From Silurus meridionalis (lineage: Eukaryota > Chordata > Actinopteri > Siluriformes > Siluridae): a stretch of 64,000 nt of DNA. The position numbers and the translations under genes are program-made. Below are positions 25,292-36,113 of this stretch, piece after piece. The notes under the pieces were generated by a model that saw nothing but the letters and a program-made list of their open reading frames with translations, was not told where the DNA came from and did not search any database. Each line of letters starts with the position of its first letter. Position 1 is the stretch's first letter. The DNA is taken from NCBI RefSeq assembly GCF_014805685.1, contig NC_060911.1:8309712-8373711 (forward strand). Direction: 5' to 3'.

Positions 25292-26394
25292 ATAAATAAA
25301 CATCAATAAGTGCATTTTACAGTGACGTTACGCCTATATATTAACATAAGAACGATTTGCATCATGCATTAATGCGTGCACGATTTATTGGCAAAAAATG
25401 AACACGGGAGGTAATTTTGTTTTTGTTTTATTGACTGAGTTCACCTTACTGGACACGATGCTCCTATAACTTAATAAATAACTTAGGATTTGATTATGGT
25501 TTTGCTTGTTATGAATCAGCAGCAACATTAATGTAAAAGCAATTACAATTTAGCTGCTTTTAAATATATATTCTGGGGGAAAAAAATTATAGTTAATTAA
25601 ATAAGTGAAGAAAGGAATATTTATACTTTTAGACACTCAAATGAATATAGACTATGAGGCATATAATGGGACATGTTAGCCAAAGACAGACTGATTTATA
25701 TTTGCTTACAAGTGCTACATTTATTTATTTATTTAATTATTTTACCTCAGACACGGGTTCTTTTTAGATATTGACTTAACCAAGGCTCTTCCGCTGTGTT
25801 TTTGTGTTAGAACTCTTTAATGGATTTATACTTATTAATAACGTCATTCACCTCACCATTGTTTTAAACATTTTACCCCTTGTTTAAGCTCTTTGGGGTT
25901 CACCTTCCTAGTTCCTGCTTGGCCCAAGATCCTATTCAAGGTAGGTTCAAAATGTTAATTGATTAGCATTGATTACTGTGGACTTCTTACTGACTTCCTA
26001 TCCGCCGTGTTTGTCCGTCTCTGTCTCTGTTTCTCATTCAATGCTACACACATGTTGTGGCTATTTGTTCTGTGAGCAAAGATTGAGAAAAGCTTAAAGC
26101 TGAATGGTTCAGCTGAAACCACATATTCGGACAACAGCCGAGACCGTTTGGGGATTGTTTACTGCTGCACTCTCATTTCTGTCAGAACTTTTATGCTTAT
26201 AATCAAATTATAAAATGAAAGGAATTTAATTGAGTTAGATAAAGATTGATAGAACCTGTCATAGGCGCTGAGTTGGATCCATAGGGGTGGGTTTGAAAAC
26301 TTCTTGCCAATTTTTCTTGACGTCTCAAGTACTTTTGTGAGAATCCCATTTTTCATACACGTATTCGCAAAAAAGGTAAAACTTTGTGGCACAT
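25292..26394. other. AT-rich noncoding DNA, nothing recognised
   Basis: No repeat family, RNA gene or convincing open frame is seen. Confidence 0.5.
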
Positions 26395-27050
26395 ACAATG
26401 TGGTATCCGAAAGTTTCGAGACTGGCTCTGTTTAATAGACAGTACTTTGTTTATCTTCATGTACACACTATCACATTCAGAATAGTCTCCTTGCACAGCT
26501 CAGCATCTTATTCATTTTTATCACCACATTATCTGTGTAAAGCTGCTTTGAGACAATGTTCATTGTTAAAAGCGCAATACAAATAAAAATGAATCGAATT
26601 GAATTTAATTTATTACAGCGCTCCCAGTGTTGTTGCCACTTCTAAAATATGTCCTGAAAGTCTTCTTTTTTCAGCTATCTTCGCTATGGTGTCAAAACTG
26701 TGGCCTTTGAGCTGGATCTTCATCTTCGGGAAGATGAAGTCCGCAGGAGCCAAATCTAGGAGTTGGGTGGGAGCAGAGGTGAGATCATATGGATTGTTCT
26801 CCAACATCATGCACAAGTTGTTGACTTTTCAGGGGGTTGAGCTCGTTAAAGGTCTTTCTGATCTCTCGTCTTCTTCCAGTGATGTTCTTTCACTCTTGAA
26901 GTGCGCATGCCAGATTTGCACAGATTCACTCAGAATTTTACGTTTGCTCTTTGTTCTAACGTTATGATGAAATCGAGACGTGGTAACGTTCATGGTCAGA
27001 ATAGCACCAGGTAGAACCACAAGCCTCGAAACTTTTTATACGATCCCGTA
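26395..27050 (-). mobile_element. Mariner transposon, internally deleted, with LINE insertion
   Basis: The ends carry matching inverted repeats: GTATCCGAAAGTTTCGAGAC on the left and, inverted, GTATAAAAAGTTTCGAGGC on the right. The reverse strand encodes two pieces of a mariner transposase. The first (27020-26829) includes VQIWHAHFKSERTSLEEDER, the end of the DNA-binding region. The second (26816-26613) includes LDLAPADFIFPKMKIQLKG, the block around the last catalytic Asp (SPDLAPADFFLF type). The catalytic middle is missing. A LINE tail (about 26480-26612) lies in the C-terminal end. The copy cannot make an active enzyme. Confidence 0.8.
26480..26612 (+). mobile_element. LINE 3' tail inserted in mariner
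   Basis: TCTGTGTAAAGCTGCTTTGA, GACAATGTTCATTGTTAAAA and GCGCAATACAAATAAA followed by GAATCGAATTGAATT match the LINE tails at 13.5, 16.5 and 35.8 kb. It sits within the mariner copy, so it was inserted later. The 5' junction is approximate. Confidence 0.7.
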
Positions 27051-27472
27051 TAGGTGTGATGGACAGGTGACTTAATGGGTGCATTGAAGGACACTCCCAT
27101 TTTAGGCCAGAGAACTGCTTTGTAGCTGATCAGGTGTACTGGGAGCAGGGGAACACTAATTTGTGCAGGACAGGTTTACTCCCAGGATCAAGGTTGACAA
27201 AGTTGTTTTCTTACGGCTTTTCGTACTAATTTCACAGCGTGAACAACCATTTAACATACCGCTTTGCACGTTCCCTAAATTTGGGCGAACGCAGCACTTT
27301 ACCTGTGTAACTTGATGCAGCGGGGACGTCGATGTCGGTTTGGCAAGCCAACAGTGCTCTGTTAAAGCCAGACGTTAAATACCCGTGAAACCGATCAATT
27401 CTGAAGCCGATTGATTCACGTTCGGCCGATTAAGGAAAATAAACAATGTCAGCCGTTAATCGCTGTCCGATG

Positions 27473-27532
<60 letters not shown>

Positions 27533-27809
27533 AGTGTTTGATTTGGTGAACAAAAATTTGTTTTAACAATAACTTTTTTTGCAATATATGGTTGTAAGGA
27601 TGTTTTGTTTGTACAGAGAGACAGAAAGAGATACACGTAAAGAGAGATACAGAAAGACAGAAATAAGAGAGTGAAAAAGAGGAGAATGTATAGAAAGATG
27701 CAGAGAGACACAGAAAGAGGAGAGACAAATAGAAATAGATCTAAAGCAGAAAAATTGTGTAGACACTGTTGTGAAGGTACATGTAGAATTTTATAAAGAT
27801 ATGACATTG
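27051..27809. other. Noncoding region with GA tract and purine-rich stretch
   Basis: Contains (GA)n at 27477-27528 and a purine-biased stretch to about 27745. Reverse-strand open frames here (SLSLSL, FLSLC) are composition artefacts. Nothing else recognised. Confidence 0.55.
27477..27528. repeat. (GA)n microsatellite
   Basis: GA run of about 26 units. Confidence 0.97.
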
Positions 27810-28925
27810 ATACAATGTGCAAAAAGCTAAATAAACAAGTACACTAAATATATTTATACATACTGTAAATTATGTATACATATATATTAGAAATATTAGA
27901 CAGGATGCACAGTGAGATAAATATAGATACACAAATTAAATAGTAGTGCAGACGCATGTAAGGCACAATATGTGTAGAGAATGAGGGGTATATTAATACA
28001 ATATGTAATATGTACATTGTATGTTTAACTGTACAGAAGTTATATACAGTGTTTATGCAGTGATCTAACGGTGTAGTGTAGAGTTCAGTAGTGTGATGTT
28101 GGATGGAAAAAAGCTGCCCCTGAAACTGGTGGTTCTGGTGCGTATGTTTCTGTATCTCCTTTTTTGATGGAAGGAGCTTAAACAGATTGTGAGTGGGATA
28201 TGAAGAGTTCTTGAGGAAGTTGTGAGCTCTGCGCAGACGTCAGCTGTGGTGAAGGTGCGGTTTTGACCACTCTTTGCAGGGCTTTGCATTCACACACAGT
28301 GAAGACTCCATACCATACACTGATAGAGTTGGTCAGGATGCTCTCAATGGTGCAGTGGTAAAAACTTGTTAGAATCCGGGGACAGATGAGCTTTATTAAG
28401 ACTTCTCAAGAATTACAGATGTTGTTGTGCCTTCCTATCCAGAGCTGAAGTGTTCTGGTGCCAGGACAGGTCCTCAAAGATGTAAACTCCCAAGAACTTC
28501 AAGGTGGAGACCCTCTCTACCTCAGTTCCATTGGGAAGTGTCTCCTGCTGAAAGTCCACAGTCTTCATGGCGTTGAAGGTCCATGTTGTCAGGCTTCGGA
28601 TCTCTTCCTTTGTAGGACGATTCGTCAACGTTGCTGATCTGGCTGACCACGGTGGTGTCATCTGCATACTTGCTAAAGATGTTAAAGGTATGCAAAGGAG
28701 CACACTCATGGGTGAACAGGGAGTGAGTAGTGGGCTCAAAGCCCAGCCCTGTGGAATACCAGTGTTTACAATGAGGGTTGAGGATACCTGTTTGCCCAAC
28801 CTAACAGACTGGAAACTGCATCCTCTGTCGACCTGTTTGGGTGACAGGCGGACTGGTGTGGGTCCAGTGTTGGTGGTAGGCCCACAGTGAGGTCATTAGA
28901 CCCACAGTTCATCTTCAGGGATGTA
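27810..28925 (-). pseudogene. L2/jockey-type LINE, 3' part with broken reverse transcriptase
   Basis: On the reverse strand from about 28890 down: a segment reading TGIPQGWALSPLL (motif B, PQG), then in another frame SKYADDTTVVSQ (motif C, the YADD catalytic box), then ERVSTLKFLGVYIFEDLSWH (thumb), and near 28250-28090 RNIRTRTTSFRGSFFPSNI, the usual C-terminal segment. AT-rich 3' UTR-like sequence follows to about 27810. At least two frame changes separate the motifs, and the endonuclease and first half of the reverse transcriptase are missing. It is an old 5'-truncated copy. Fish LINEs with this order of motifs belong to the L2/jockey-like group; a finer assignment is not possible here. Confidence 0.85.
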
Positions 28926-29255
28926 GGAACCATGGTTTGGGATAGTGACAGGTTTAAAAATGTCAGGCCACTCAGCTAAATGCTGAACAGACGTCCGTTG
29001 TTGAAAGTGTTAGTGGACTATAAACAAGAGTAGAGTCAGCGATTGAGGTCAAATGACCTATGCCTCGATCGAAACAAGCAAAAAAGTGATTGAGTTTAAG
29101 ACTAGGTTTGTAACACGCCAACTGATGAAAGTACAAGCCTGCATGCACAGTCGCAGGTAGCACCGACCTTCATAAGTCAGTGTGCCAAAAGACGTGAATT
29201 ATGCTATTACCACGTCTGCTATTTCATCATGGACAGCAAGTTAGAACAAAGAGCA
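28926..29255. other. Noncoding DNA between LINE and purine tract
   Basis: Ordinary-complexity sequence. No repeat or frame recognised. Confidence 0.5.
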
Positions 29256-29716
29256 AAAATGAAATTCTGCATGATACAGAAAGAGGACAAAGATTACAGA
29301 AGATTAAAGTAGAGATACACAGGGAGACACAAAAAGAGGAGAACCATATAGAGAGGGACATGAGAGATGATGGAGAGAAGGAGACAGAAAGAGAAGAGAG
29401 ACAATGTGAGATACAAAAGAGAAAGACATACAGAGAGAGGTACAGTGAGATATAAACACAAAAGAAAGTGATGGAGAGAACGTGAGAGGCAGAGGTGAGA
29501 CATACAGACAGAGAGACAGACAAAGAAACAAAAGAGACACAACAAGTAAGAACCGAAGAGAAGGGAGACATACTGACATACTGAAAGAGCAATACAAACA
29601 CTGAAAGAGAGATATAGAGAGAAAGAGGTGAGACATTCAGACAGAGAGGAAACGTAAAGAGAGACAAAACGAGTAGCAAAGGAAGAAAGGAGAGGCATGC
29701 AGTAAGAGATACAATC

Positions 29717-29797
<81 letters not shown>
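29256..29797. repeat. Long purine tract ending in (GA)n
   Basis: About 540 bp in which the plus strand is strongly purine-biased, made of AGAGACA/GAGAGA/AAAGAG variants and ending in (GA)n at 29716-29797. The long reverse-strand open frames here (up to 241 codons, all S, L, F, V and C) result from this bias. Such mirror-like homopurine tracts can form triplex DNA. Confidence 0.85.
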
Positions 29798-29799
<2 letters not shown>

Positions 29800-29839
29800 C
29801 CGGCCATCAAGCGGCTCGTTAGGGAAATGCAGGTGCACG

Positions 29840-29840
<1 letters not shown>

Positions 29841-29890
<50 letters not shown>

Positions 29891-29901
29891 CCGCGCGTGC
29901 T

Positions 29902-29924
<23 letters not shown>
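29841..29924. repeat. Two (CT)n tracts around a CpG island start
   Basis: (CT)n at 29844-29888 and 29900-29924, separated by GCCCGCGCGTG. With the (GA)n ending at 29797 they form an inverted pair with a loop of about 45 bases. Confidence 0.95.
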
Positions 29925-29932
<8 letters not shown>

Positions 29933-30056
29933 AGAGTTCTCGCGCTCTCCAACGGTCACCGGGCTGCGTAACGGCGGCACGCGCTTCGCATTACTTCACA
30001 TCTTTCGTTTTGAATGGAAAAAAAAAAAAAAAGAAATAAACAACATTGAGCGAAAC

Positions 30057-30105
<49 letters not shown>

Positions 30106-30412
30106 TCTCTTTTACTTTTCTCATTTCCGGTCCGGTTTGAGATCAGACGGAGACAGAGAGACAGAAAGGAAAGCGCAGGTATCCTCCGGGACTCTCTTGT
30201 CTTTTCCTCGGTGTACCAGCAATCCACTTTTTTTTTTCTTCTCCTCCTCTGATGTTGTGTCCCCTTGTTTCAGGCTACTGCTAGAGCTCTGTGTTTTTGG
30301 ACTAAATAAAGGTTAATCCTCGCTGTTTCGGGCTGAGAGTGAAGAAAGATAAGACTCCTCTGGATTTTCTCTCGGATTGTTTTTATTCTCTTTTCCCTTC
30401 CTGAGCTCTTGG
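29880..30412 (+). promoter_or_regulatory. Putative CpG-rich promoter and 5' untranslated exon
   Basis: The local composition changes sharply: CpGs are dense at 29889-30060 (for example TCTCGCGCGCGCAGAG and GGGCTGCGTAACGGCGGCAC), unlike the AT-rich DNA around. Downstream (about 30100-30412) is pyrimidine-rich, ATG-poor sequence typical of a vertebrate 5' UTR. It ends in CTCTTGG|GTAAGTGC, an almost ideal splice donor at 30413. Together these suggest a promoter and first noncoding exon on the plus strand. Which gene it would belong to cannot be told. (CA)n at 30061-30100 lies inside. No TATA box is evident, which is normal for CpG promoters. Transcription is inferred only. Confidence 0.4.
30061..30100. 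repeat. (CA)n microsatellite
   Basis: CA run of 20 units inside the CpG-rich region. Confidence 0.97.
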
Positions 30413-30508
30413 GTAAGTGCAGTCCCATTACTGCTATTCAATTCTATGACATGTATCTATGATATTATATTTGTTTTTGTTTTTGTTTTTCTTATGGTTG
30501 AATTTCAG

Positions 30509-30544
30509 TTCCCAAGGATTTGCAGGCTTCTTTCAGGATATGTA
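30509..30544 (+). other. Possible 36-base micro-exon
   Basis: A U-rich tract (several TTTTTG units) and TTGAATTTCAG end at 30508, and GTAAGTAAAA begins at 30545, leaving a 36-base segment with good acceptor and donor. The gap to the donor at 30413 is 95 bases, near the lower end of teleost intron sizes. It could be chance. Confidence 0.2.
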
Positions 30545-30597
30545 GTAAGTAAAACCTTTCATTTCTTTGCTTGCTTCATTTCTGAGCACTTGACCAG

Positions 30598-30600
<3 letters not shown>

Positions 30601-30629
<29 letters not shown>

Positions 30630-30640
30630 ATTGTTGTTGT
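30601..30640. repeat. (TTG)n trinucleotide repeat
   Basis: About 13 TTG units with one TTA. Confidence 0.95.
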
Positions 30641-30719
30641 AAACACTAAAGTGAGACCTGAATGGCAATTAGGCATGCTGGGAAACTTATGGATGGATGA
30701 AAGGAAACTGGTTTCAGCA

Positions 30720-31010
30720 TCAGGTAGATCTTTGCATTTTGGTGGAGCTACTGGTTGAAGACCTGCGTGCAGATCTTTGCATTTGTTGGAGGATTTACTC
30801 GCGGATCTTTGCGCCTGGTGGACCTCCTGATGCCTGGTTTCAGATCTTTGCACATGGTGTGGACTTCCTGATGAAGGACCTGCTTGCATTTGTTGGAGGA
30901 TTTACTTGCAGAGCTTTGCACTTGGTTGAGCTCCTTGTGAATGATTTGCTTGCAGACCTTCTGCATTTGATGGAGCTACTGGTGGAGGACCTGCTTATTG
31001 GGATGCTTCG
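30720..31010 (+). repeat. Minisatellite, unit about 45 bp, open in one frame
   Basis: Imperfect repeats built on AGATCTTTGCATTTGGTGGA, GCTACTGGTGGAAG and ACCTGCTTGC follow one another, with some units shortened. They stay open in one plus-strand frame (30697-31032, 111 codons) giving repeats such as LHLVELLVEDLLADL. Unit lengths are mostly multiples of three. No domain is recognised and the frame probably reflects the repeat structure. Confidence 0.75.
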
Positions 31011-31032
31011 AAGTCATGGCACTCAAAGTTAG

Positions 31033-31474
31033 ACTGAACCGGGCAGTGTGTGTGTGTGTGTGTGTGTGAGAGTGTGAATGTGTGAAAGTGTGTGTGAGAG
31101 CAAGGCAGTGTACAGTTTAGACAGCAGACTTGAACACACACCTCCTAGCACTACCTAGTCACTCTTTACATTCAACATCATCCTGTGAAAGAGTCCAGTG
31201 GATGCGTTTTCATTAAATAATGCTACACAATAATCTAGAAGGATCAAGGTGCTCGAGGCTTCACCGTGACGCCGTGTTCCCGTTTGGTGTTAAGTAGTAT
31301 ACGGCGTAGAGTGATGATTGACAGCCGAGTTTTCCTCAGCGGTGGCGTCGCGAGAGCACACGAGCTTTAGAAGAGATGAAACGAAACGCCCAGTCCTTTC
31401 GAAGGCAAAACCCATCCTTAGGGGATGCACAGCGTTCTGCCGTTCAGCATATCAATTCCTTTGTGTGTGTATGT

Positions 31475-31519
<45 letters not shown>

Positions 31520-33250
31520 TGTGTGTGAAAATGAATATGGTGTGAAGACTTTCAGACGAGAACATTAGTATGTTAGTTGGAAGTATACAAGTTGTCCCGG
31601 ATACGATACAATCTGAAAACGATCGCTTATCCCAGGAATAACGAACGCACATCCACCCCACATCACTGAAGTTAATAACAGTGAAGGAAATCCCTGAAAA
31701 CGGGTCCGAAACAACAGTTGAAATGCTGCAATAGCGACCCAAATACCGTCACGTTAATCCTTAACACCCGATCGATCCACAATATTTAATTTCCATTCGA
31801 TTTTGTTTTTATCCACGACGCATCATTTAGAGTCACACTGTAGTTGTTTGCTATGAGGTCGCAGTTTTAAAATTCCAAGATACGTTTCTGAATTGTTCAA
31901 ATCTGTCAAAAATGAAAGCTGTCTTAATGCTGTCTAGGTGATGTCACGAAAACGGTGCCTTCTATGGAGCTAACACATTTATAACACATCAGTTATTACT
32001 ACACGTTCATGCTGTTCATGTATAGTATAATTGCCTATACAATATATATATATATATACACCAAATATTTTACTTTTGAGAAAAGAAAATATGGGTTTCA
32101 CAGATTGTTTCTGCTGCTACTCTACATGTGTATATGTGTGTAATCTATTGCTTGCGAAACATCTGGGAGTCGAAATAATAGTTTGTAATAGGAGCATTAT
32201 AACTGTTCAAAATACGTTTTTTGTTTACCTTTTAACCAGAAGCTGGTTTTATTCACGGGGTCGTGAAGAAGCGTTCCCAAATGCCTCGGAGGAACAGATG
32301 CGTTCGGTATTTTCGGCAGCAACGTAATTCTGTCCGTGAACCTTCTGTGAAAAAGTGTGTGGTTTCAGGCCGTGCACGATATTAGGGGATGACATGGATA
32401 TTTTCGATATTGACTCCACTATCAGACACACACACAGAGTTTAAATGTGCAACGAGCAGGGAGACTGTCTGCTGGAAAGCATTTTGAAAGCTCAATCTTT
32501 CCTTCTCTGATGGAAGTGCGCAGCTGAGGGAGGAAAAGAGACAGGAAAAGGGGCGCGAAGCTTCCCACGAGACACTTCTCTGTTTGCAGGAAGAAACGCT
32601 TCTCAAATGTGTCTGTCACAAAGAGCGCAGCGTGTGTTTGCGTTCGTGTGTGCGTGTTAGCGCGCGTGTGGGTTGTGTGTGTGTGGGTGTGTGTGTGTTG
32701 TTAGTGTTTGTGCTGTGTAGCTGAACCCCCACAGGCTTTATAAAAGCAGAACTAATTCTCACTTTGATGCATCTCAGACTTTTGGGCAAGTGCTGGAGTG
32801 CTCTGTCCATCCTTTTGATTAAAGCCCCTAAGGGTCAGGCCACTGTGTGTGTGTGTGCATGCATAAAAGTCACTGGATGTGTGTACGTATGATAGCGTGC
32901 AGTTCTACTTCCTGAGGGTGGTTTAATAAACAGCAACATTTCTCCACTGAAGCTTAACAAGAGTTGCAATTGGAAGTCTGCAGTAATTCTCTGTTTTAAA
33001 AGCTCTGAAGGGAGAGTGTGTGTGAGAGCGAGCGAAGTGTGTGTGTGTGTGTGTTCAGGATATATTCACGCCAGACTTTTTTCGGAATAAAACAAACTAA
33101 TCATAATCAACCAACAGACATCTAGTGCAAGAAAAGTACTTAAATCTGCATTCACCAGTCGCCATTACAGTTGCATTTCCTCTTTCCTTAATTATCCATC
33201 TCATACCCCAAGTAGAGCCTGGTGCCTACAACCACATCATTATATTCACT

Positions 33251-33254
<4 letters not shown>
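31033..33254. other. Noncoding region, relatively CpG-rich
   Basis: Carries GT tracts (31047-31069, 31462-31527, 32640-32700) and scattered CpGs at 31255-31400 and 32240-32660, above the window average. This suits intron or flank near the 30-kb promoter. CTTTATAAAAGC at about 32736 is TATA-like but has no other support. No exon recognised. Confidence 0.4.

Positions 33255-33308
<54 letters not shown>
33255..33308. repeat. (CT)n microsatellite
   Basis: CT run of about 27 units. Confidence 0.97.
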
Positions 33309-33311
<3 letters not shown>

Positions 33312-33519
33312 TTTAAGTGATACAGATATACTGGCAGAACTGGGTCAGGAAAACTGATGGTCCTGGACTACTTTAAATGAAGGTTTTTTTTTTCTTTCTG
33401 TGATTATACATTAGAAAAAAAATAATTTGAGTTGCTGCAAGAACATTTTTCCATGAAAGCTTTGGTCGTACAGCATGTTCAATAGCCAGAAAAATGATTC
33501 AACATCGACAAAGTGCTAC

Positions 33520-33943
33520 TTGAAGTTACTCGTACAACCCAATTAATCCACATTTAGTCCCAATTTGCTCTTATAATAACCTCCACTCTTCTGGGATGAT
33601 GTTCCACTAGATTTTGTTTTGTTCTTGTGGAGGTTTGTGCTCATTCAGACACAAGTGTGTTAGTAAAGGCAGGTACTGATGTAGGAGTGTGAGGAGGTCT
33701 GGGGTGCAGTCAGTGTTCCAGTTCATCCCAGAGGTGTTTAATAGGGTTGAGGATCAGAGCTTTTTAACACGAGATCTTTCACTCCAACTCATGCAAAGCA
33801 GATCGTAATGGAGATTGTTTTGTGCACAGGGGTTTTGTCATGCTGGAACATGTTTGGGTCTCCTAATTGAAGTGAAGGGAAAATTTTATGCAATACAATT
33901 GTGCCTTGGGAAAGAACCACATAATTCTGGGAAAGCCAGATGA

Positions 33944-33948
<5 letters not shown>
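33520..33948 (+). mobile_element. Old Tc1-like non-autonomous repeat, near complete
   Basis: This is the best copy of the family also seen at 3.1, 4.5, 19.4 and 56.9 kb. The block TCCAGTTCATCCCAGAGGTG followed by TTTAATAGGGTTGAGGATCA is, on the reverse strand, the transposase segment DLNPIEHLWDELE with substitutions, the mark of a Tc1 DD34E C-terminal half. Other blocks are CCACATTTAGTCCCAATTTG and GTGCACAGGGGTTTTGTCAT. The 3' end runs into the (TA)n at 33947. Its transposase is far too degraded to work. Confidence 0.7.

Positions 33949-34008
<60 letters not shown>
33947..34008. repeat. (TA)n microsatellite between two TEs
   Basis: TA run of about 31 units joining the Tc1-like repeat and a MITE. 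Confidence 0.97.
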
Positions 34009-34010
<2 letters not shown>

Positions 34011-34292
34011 TGGTCCCCAAATTACGATGGTGTTTTTCCGATCTTACGATAAGGATAGAGATATGGAAAAATTGTACAAATATTTTAAGTGTATAAAGTA
34101 TGACACAGTATATGGCTCTGGTTTGCTAAATTATGCACTGCAATTTGTTAAATTATAAACTAATTACAGTATACTTCCTCGTACTATTCTATAAGTCTTC
34201 TGAGTAGGCTAGGCCGTGTCTTTACTTACGATATTTTAAAGTAACAAAGGGGTCGGAATGCATGTCCTTCAAAAAAACTGAGGACTACCTAT
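34007..34292. mobile_element. MITE, TA-flanked, pogo-like ends
   Basis: The left end ATGGTCCCCAAATTACGATG and the inverted right end AGGTAGTCCTCAG resemble each other and the GGTAGTC/TTACGA ends of other TA-targeting non-autonomous elements in this window (55.4 kb). TA runs flank both sides. Central blocks (TAAATTATGCACTGCAATTTG, TAGGCTAGGCCGTGTC) partly recur, inverted, at 43.45-43.6 kb. It has no coding capacity. Confidence 0.55.
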
Positions 34293-34898
34293 ATATATAT
34301 ATTATATATCAGCAACCGATTTGAGGATATGTTTTTTCATCCATGTATAATGTAAACACACACTTCTAATTAATCTGGAACTTTTATATGTTGAAGTCGG
34401 AATGGACACACAGTTTGAGACAATTCGACCCGTTCATTCAGAAGCACTGAAAAGCATCAGCCGTGATGTCAACTGGTTCACAGTGGTGCACTTTGAAATA
34501 CACTGGAAAAAGAAATGGTGCCGGATCGACTTCGGTAACCTCACCCAAATATCCAGCAGACCTGCATAGGCATTAATTTAGCGATCCACACTCACTCGCC
34601 ATAATGATGTAACAGGATCCACACAGATACACTCACTCACCTCTTGTTCCAGCGTGTGTGTATTATTATTTTTTTTTCCCCCCAAGTACATCAGACTTTG
34701 CATTTCACAGGCTGTTAATAGCCTCCTCCATATGGCATTGTGTTTATTTGCTATGCTAGACACTCCCCATTAACACACCAGCAAACAGATACACTCACAT
34801 ACACACACATATATACGGTTTTATAACGAGAACGCCGTGACGGATCATTCGGTACACCTGGCGCAGATCCTTTTAGATTTCAAGTAATCTTAAACAAA

Positions 34899-34902
<4 letters not shown>

Positions 34903-34976
<74 letters not shown>
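34903..34976. repeat. (CT)n microsatellite
   Basis: CT run of about 36 units. Confidence 0.97.
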
Positions 34977-34984
<8 letters not shown>

Positions 34985-35092
34985 TTGGCACTTTCTCGAA
35001 CTCTCTTGCTGCTCATGTCCTGCTTTGCAGACATAAAAAGTGGCTGCTTTATTTATCCACCTTCTTCCTTTGCATCTTTTCTGCTGATGTAG

Positions 35093-35095
<3 letters not shown>

Positions 35096-35131
<36 letters not shown>
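35096..35131. repeat. (GA)n microsatellite
   Basis: GA run of about 18 units, complementary to the CT tract at 34.9 kb. Confidence 0.97.
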
Positions 35132-35136
<5 letters not shown>

Positions 35137-35744
35137 TTGCTGTTAGTGGAATCGCAGCCCTGTGTATTAGCACTCCCAGCGCTGAGTCAGTTTGACCCCT
35201 CGCAGCTACCGTACTACACTTAAGTCGCAACTTAAGGCTCTCTGATTGGATTTCGACTGAGACCAGTGAAGACCCTGAGTTTTAGGAGAACGCACAGACA
35301 CAGAGGCCACAGTAAAACTAACAAGATCTACAGCTCCATCGCAGAGACCACACCTTCTCTATCGAGGACATCGTTCCCACCTCTGTTGCTGTGATCTATA
35401 ATCCTATACGTCATATGTAAATCTTTAGCACTGTGGCGCTGCATTCGGCGAGAGGTTTTAACTCAATTCTCAAATCCACTTCTGTCCTGTTTGGGAAGTG
35501 ACGTCATGTTTCCTAATCATTGCTACTGTTTATTTTATATTTGTTACACCTCATTACATTTTGTACTTCCTTTTTTTTGCATGTGTAAATATATTTGCAT
35601 TGTGTTTTAAATACGTCCTTATCGATATATGATATTTTCTCATATCCATTCGGGTTTTATAGTTGTATTCTGCATACAACTAATGTTTGTGACCATTCAA
35701 AATCTTGAATCTTGTAACTTGAATCTTGAAACTAATCTGTTGAT

Positions 35745-35926
35745 CAATCGCTCTTGGAGTCACCGAGATGAGGACGAATTCCCCTTTGTGAGTTTGGAGA
35801 TTAATACACATAATTCTCTTAGATTTCGATTATAGTTCTATAATAAATCAGTTCTTACATTCTTTAAAGCTGCTTTGAGATCATTGTGAAAAGCGCTGTG
35901 GAAATAAACTTGAATTGAATCACAGT
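35745..35926 (+). mobile_element. LINE 3'-end fragment
   Basis: GGAGTCACCGAGATGAGGAC, TTTAAAGCTGCTTTGAGATC and GTGAAAAGCGCTGTGGAAAT followed by TTGAATTGAAT correspond to the LINE tails at 13.5, 16.5 and 26.5 kb. It is 5'-truncated and noncoding. Confidence 0.7.
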
Positions 35927-35930
35927 TAAA

Positions 35931-36113
35931 GGTGCTTTTTATTCGGTCACATGTACCTTACCGCATAGTGAAAATCTGTTTGGTCTGCCTTGACACAGCG
36001 CCCCCTAGAGCACATAGAGTCATGCTCAAGGGCCCAGAAGTGGTAGCTTGGCGATACCAGGGCTTGACCTTCCGATCAGCAAATCAGAGCCTTAACCACT
36101 CAGCTACCACATT
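35931..36113 (-). mobile_element. tRNA-derived SINE
   Basis: On the reverse strand the head reads GTGGTAGCTGAGTGGTTAAG (A box TAGCTGAGTGG), then GATCGGAAGGTCAAGCCCTG (degraded B box), then TGGGCCCTTGAGCATGACTC. It ends CATGTGACCGAATAAAAAGC, a usual SINE 3' end. It abuts the LINE tail at 35926. Only short spurious frames cover it. Confidence 0.8.

Larger units (their letters stand above)
34293..35740. other. Noncoding region with inverted CT/GA tracts
   Basis: Contains (CT)n 34903-34976 and (GA)n 35096-35131, which are complementary. The remainder is ordinary sequence without a recognised gene. Confidence 0.5.

Noticed and set aside
26599..26967. 122-codon plus-strand frame
   Set aside because: Antisense to the mariner transposase pieces, which explain the sequence.
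28567..28890. 107-codon plus-strand frame
   Set aside because: Antisense to the LINE reverse transcriptase with PQG and YADD motifs.
29227..29952. 241-codon reverse-strand frame
   Set aside because: Made of S, L, F, V and C from the purine tract; no domain and no conserved pattern.
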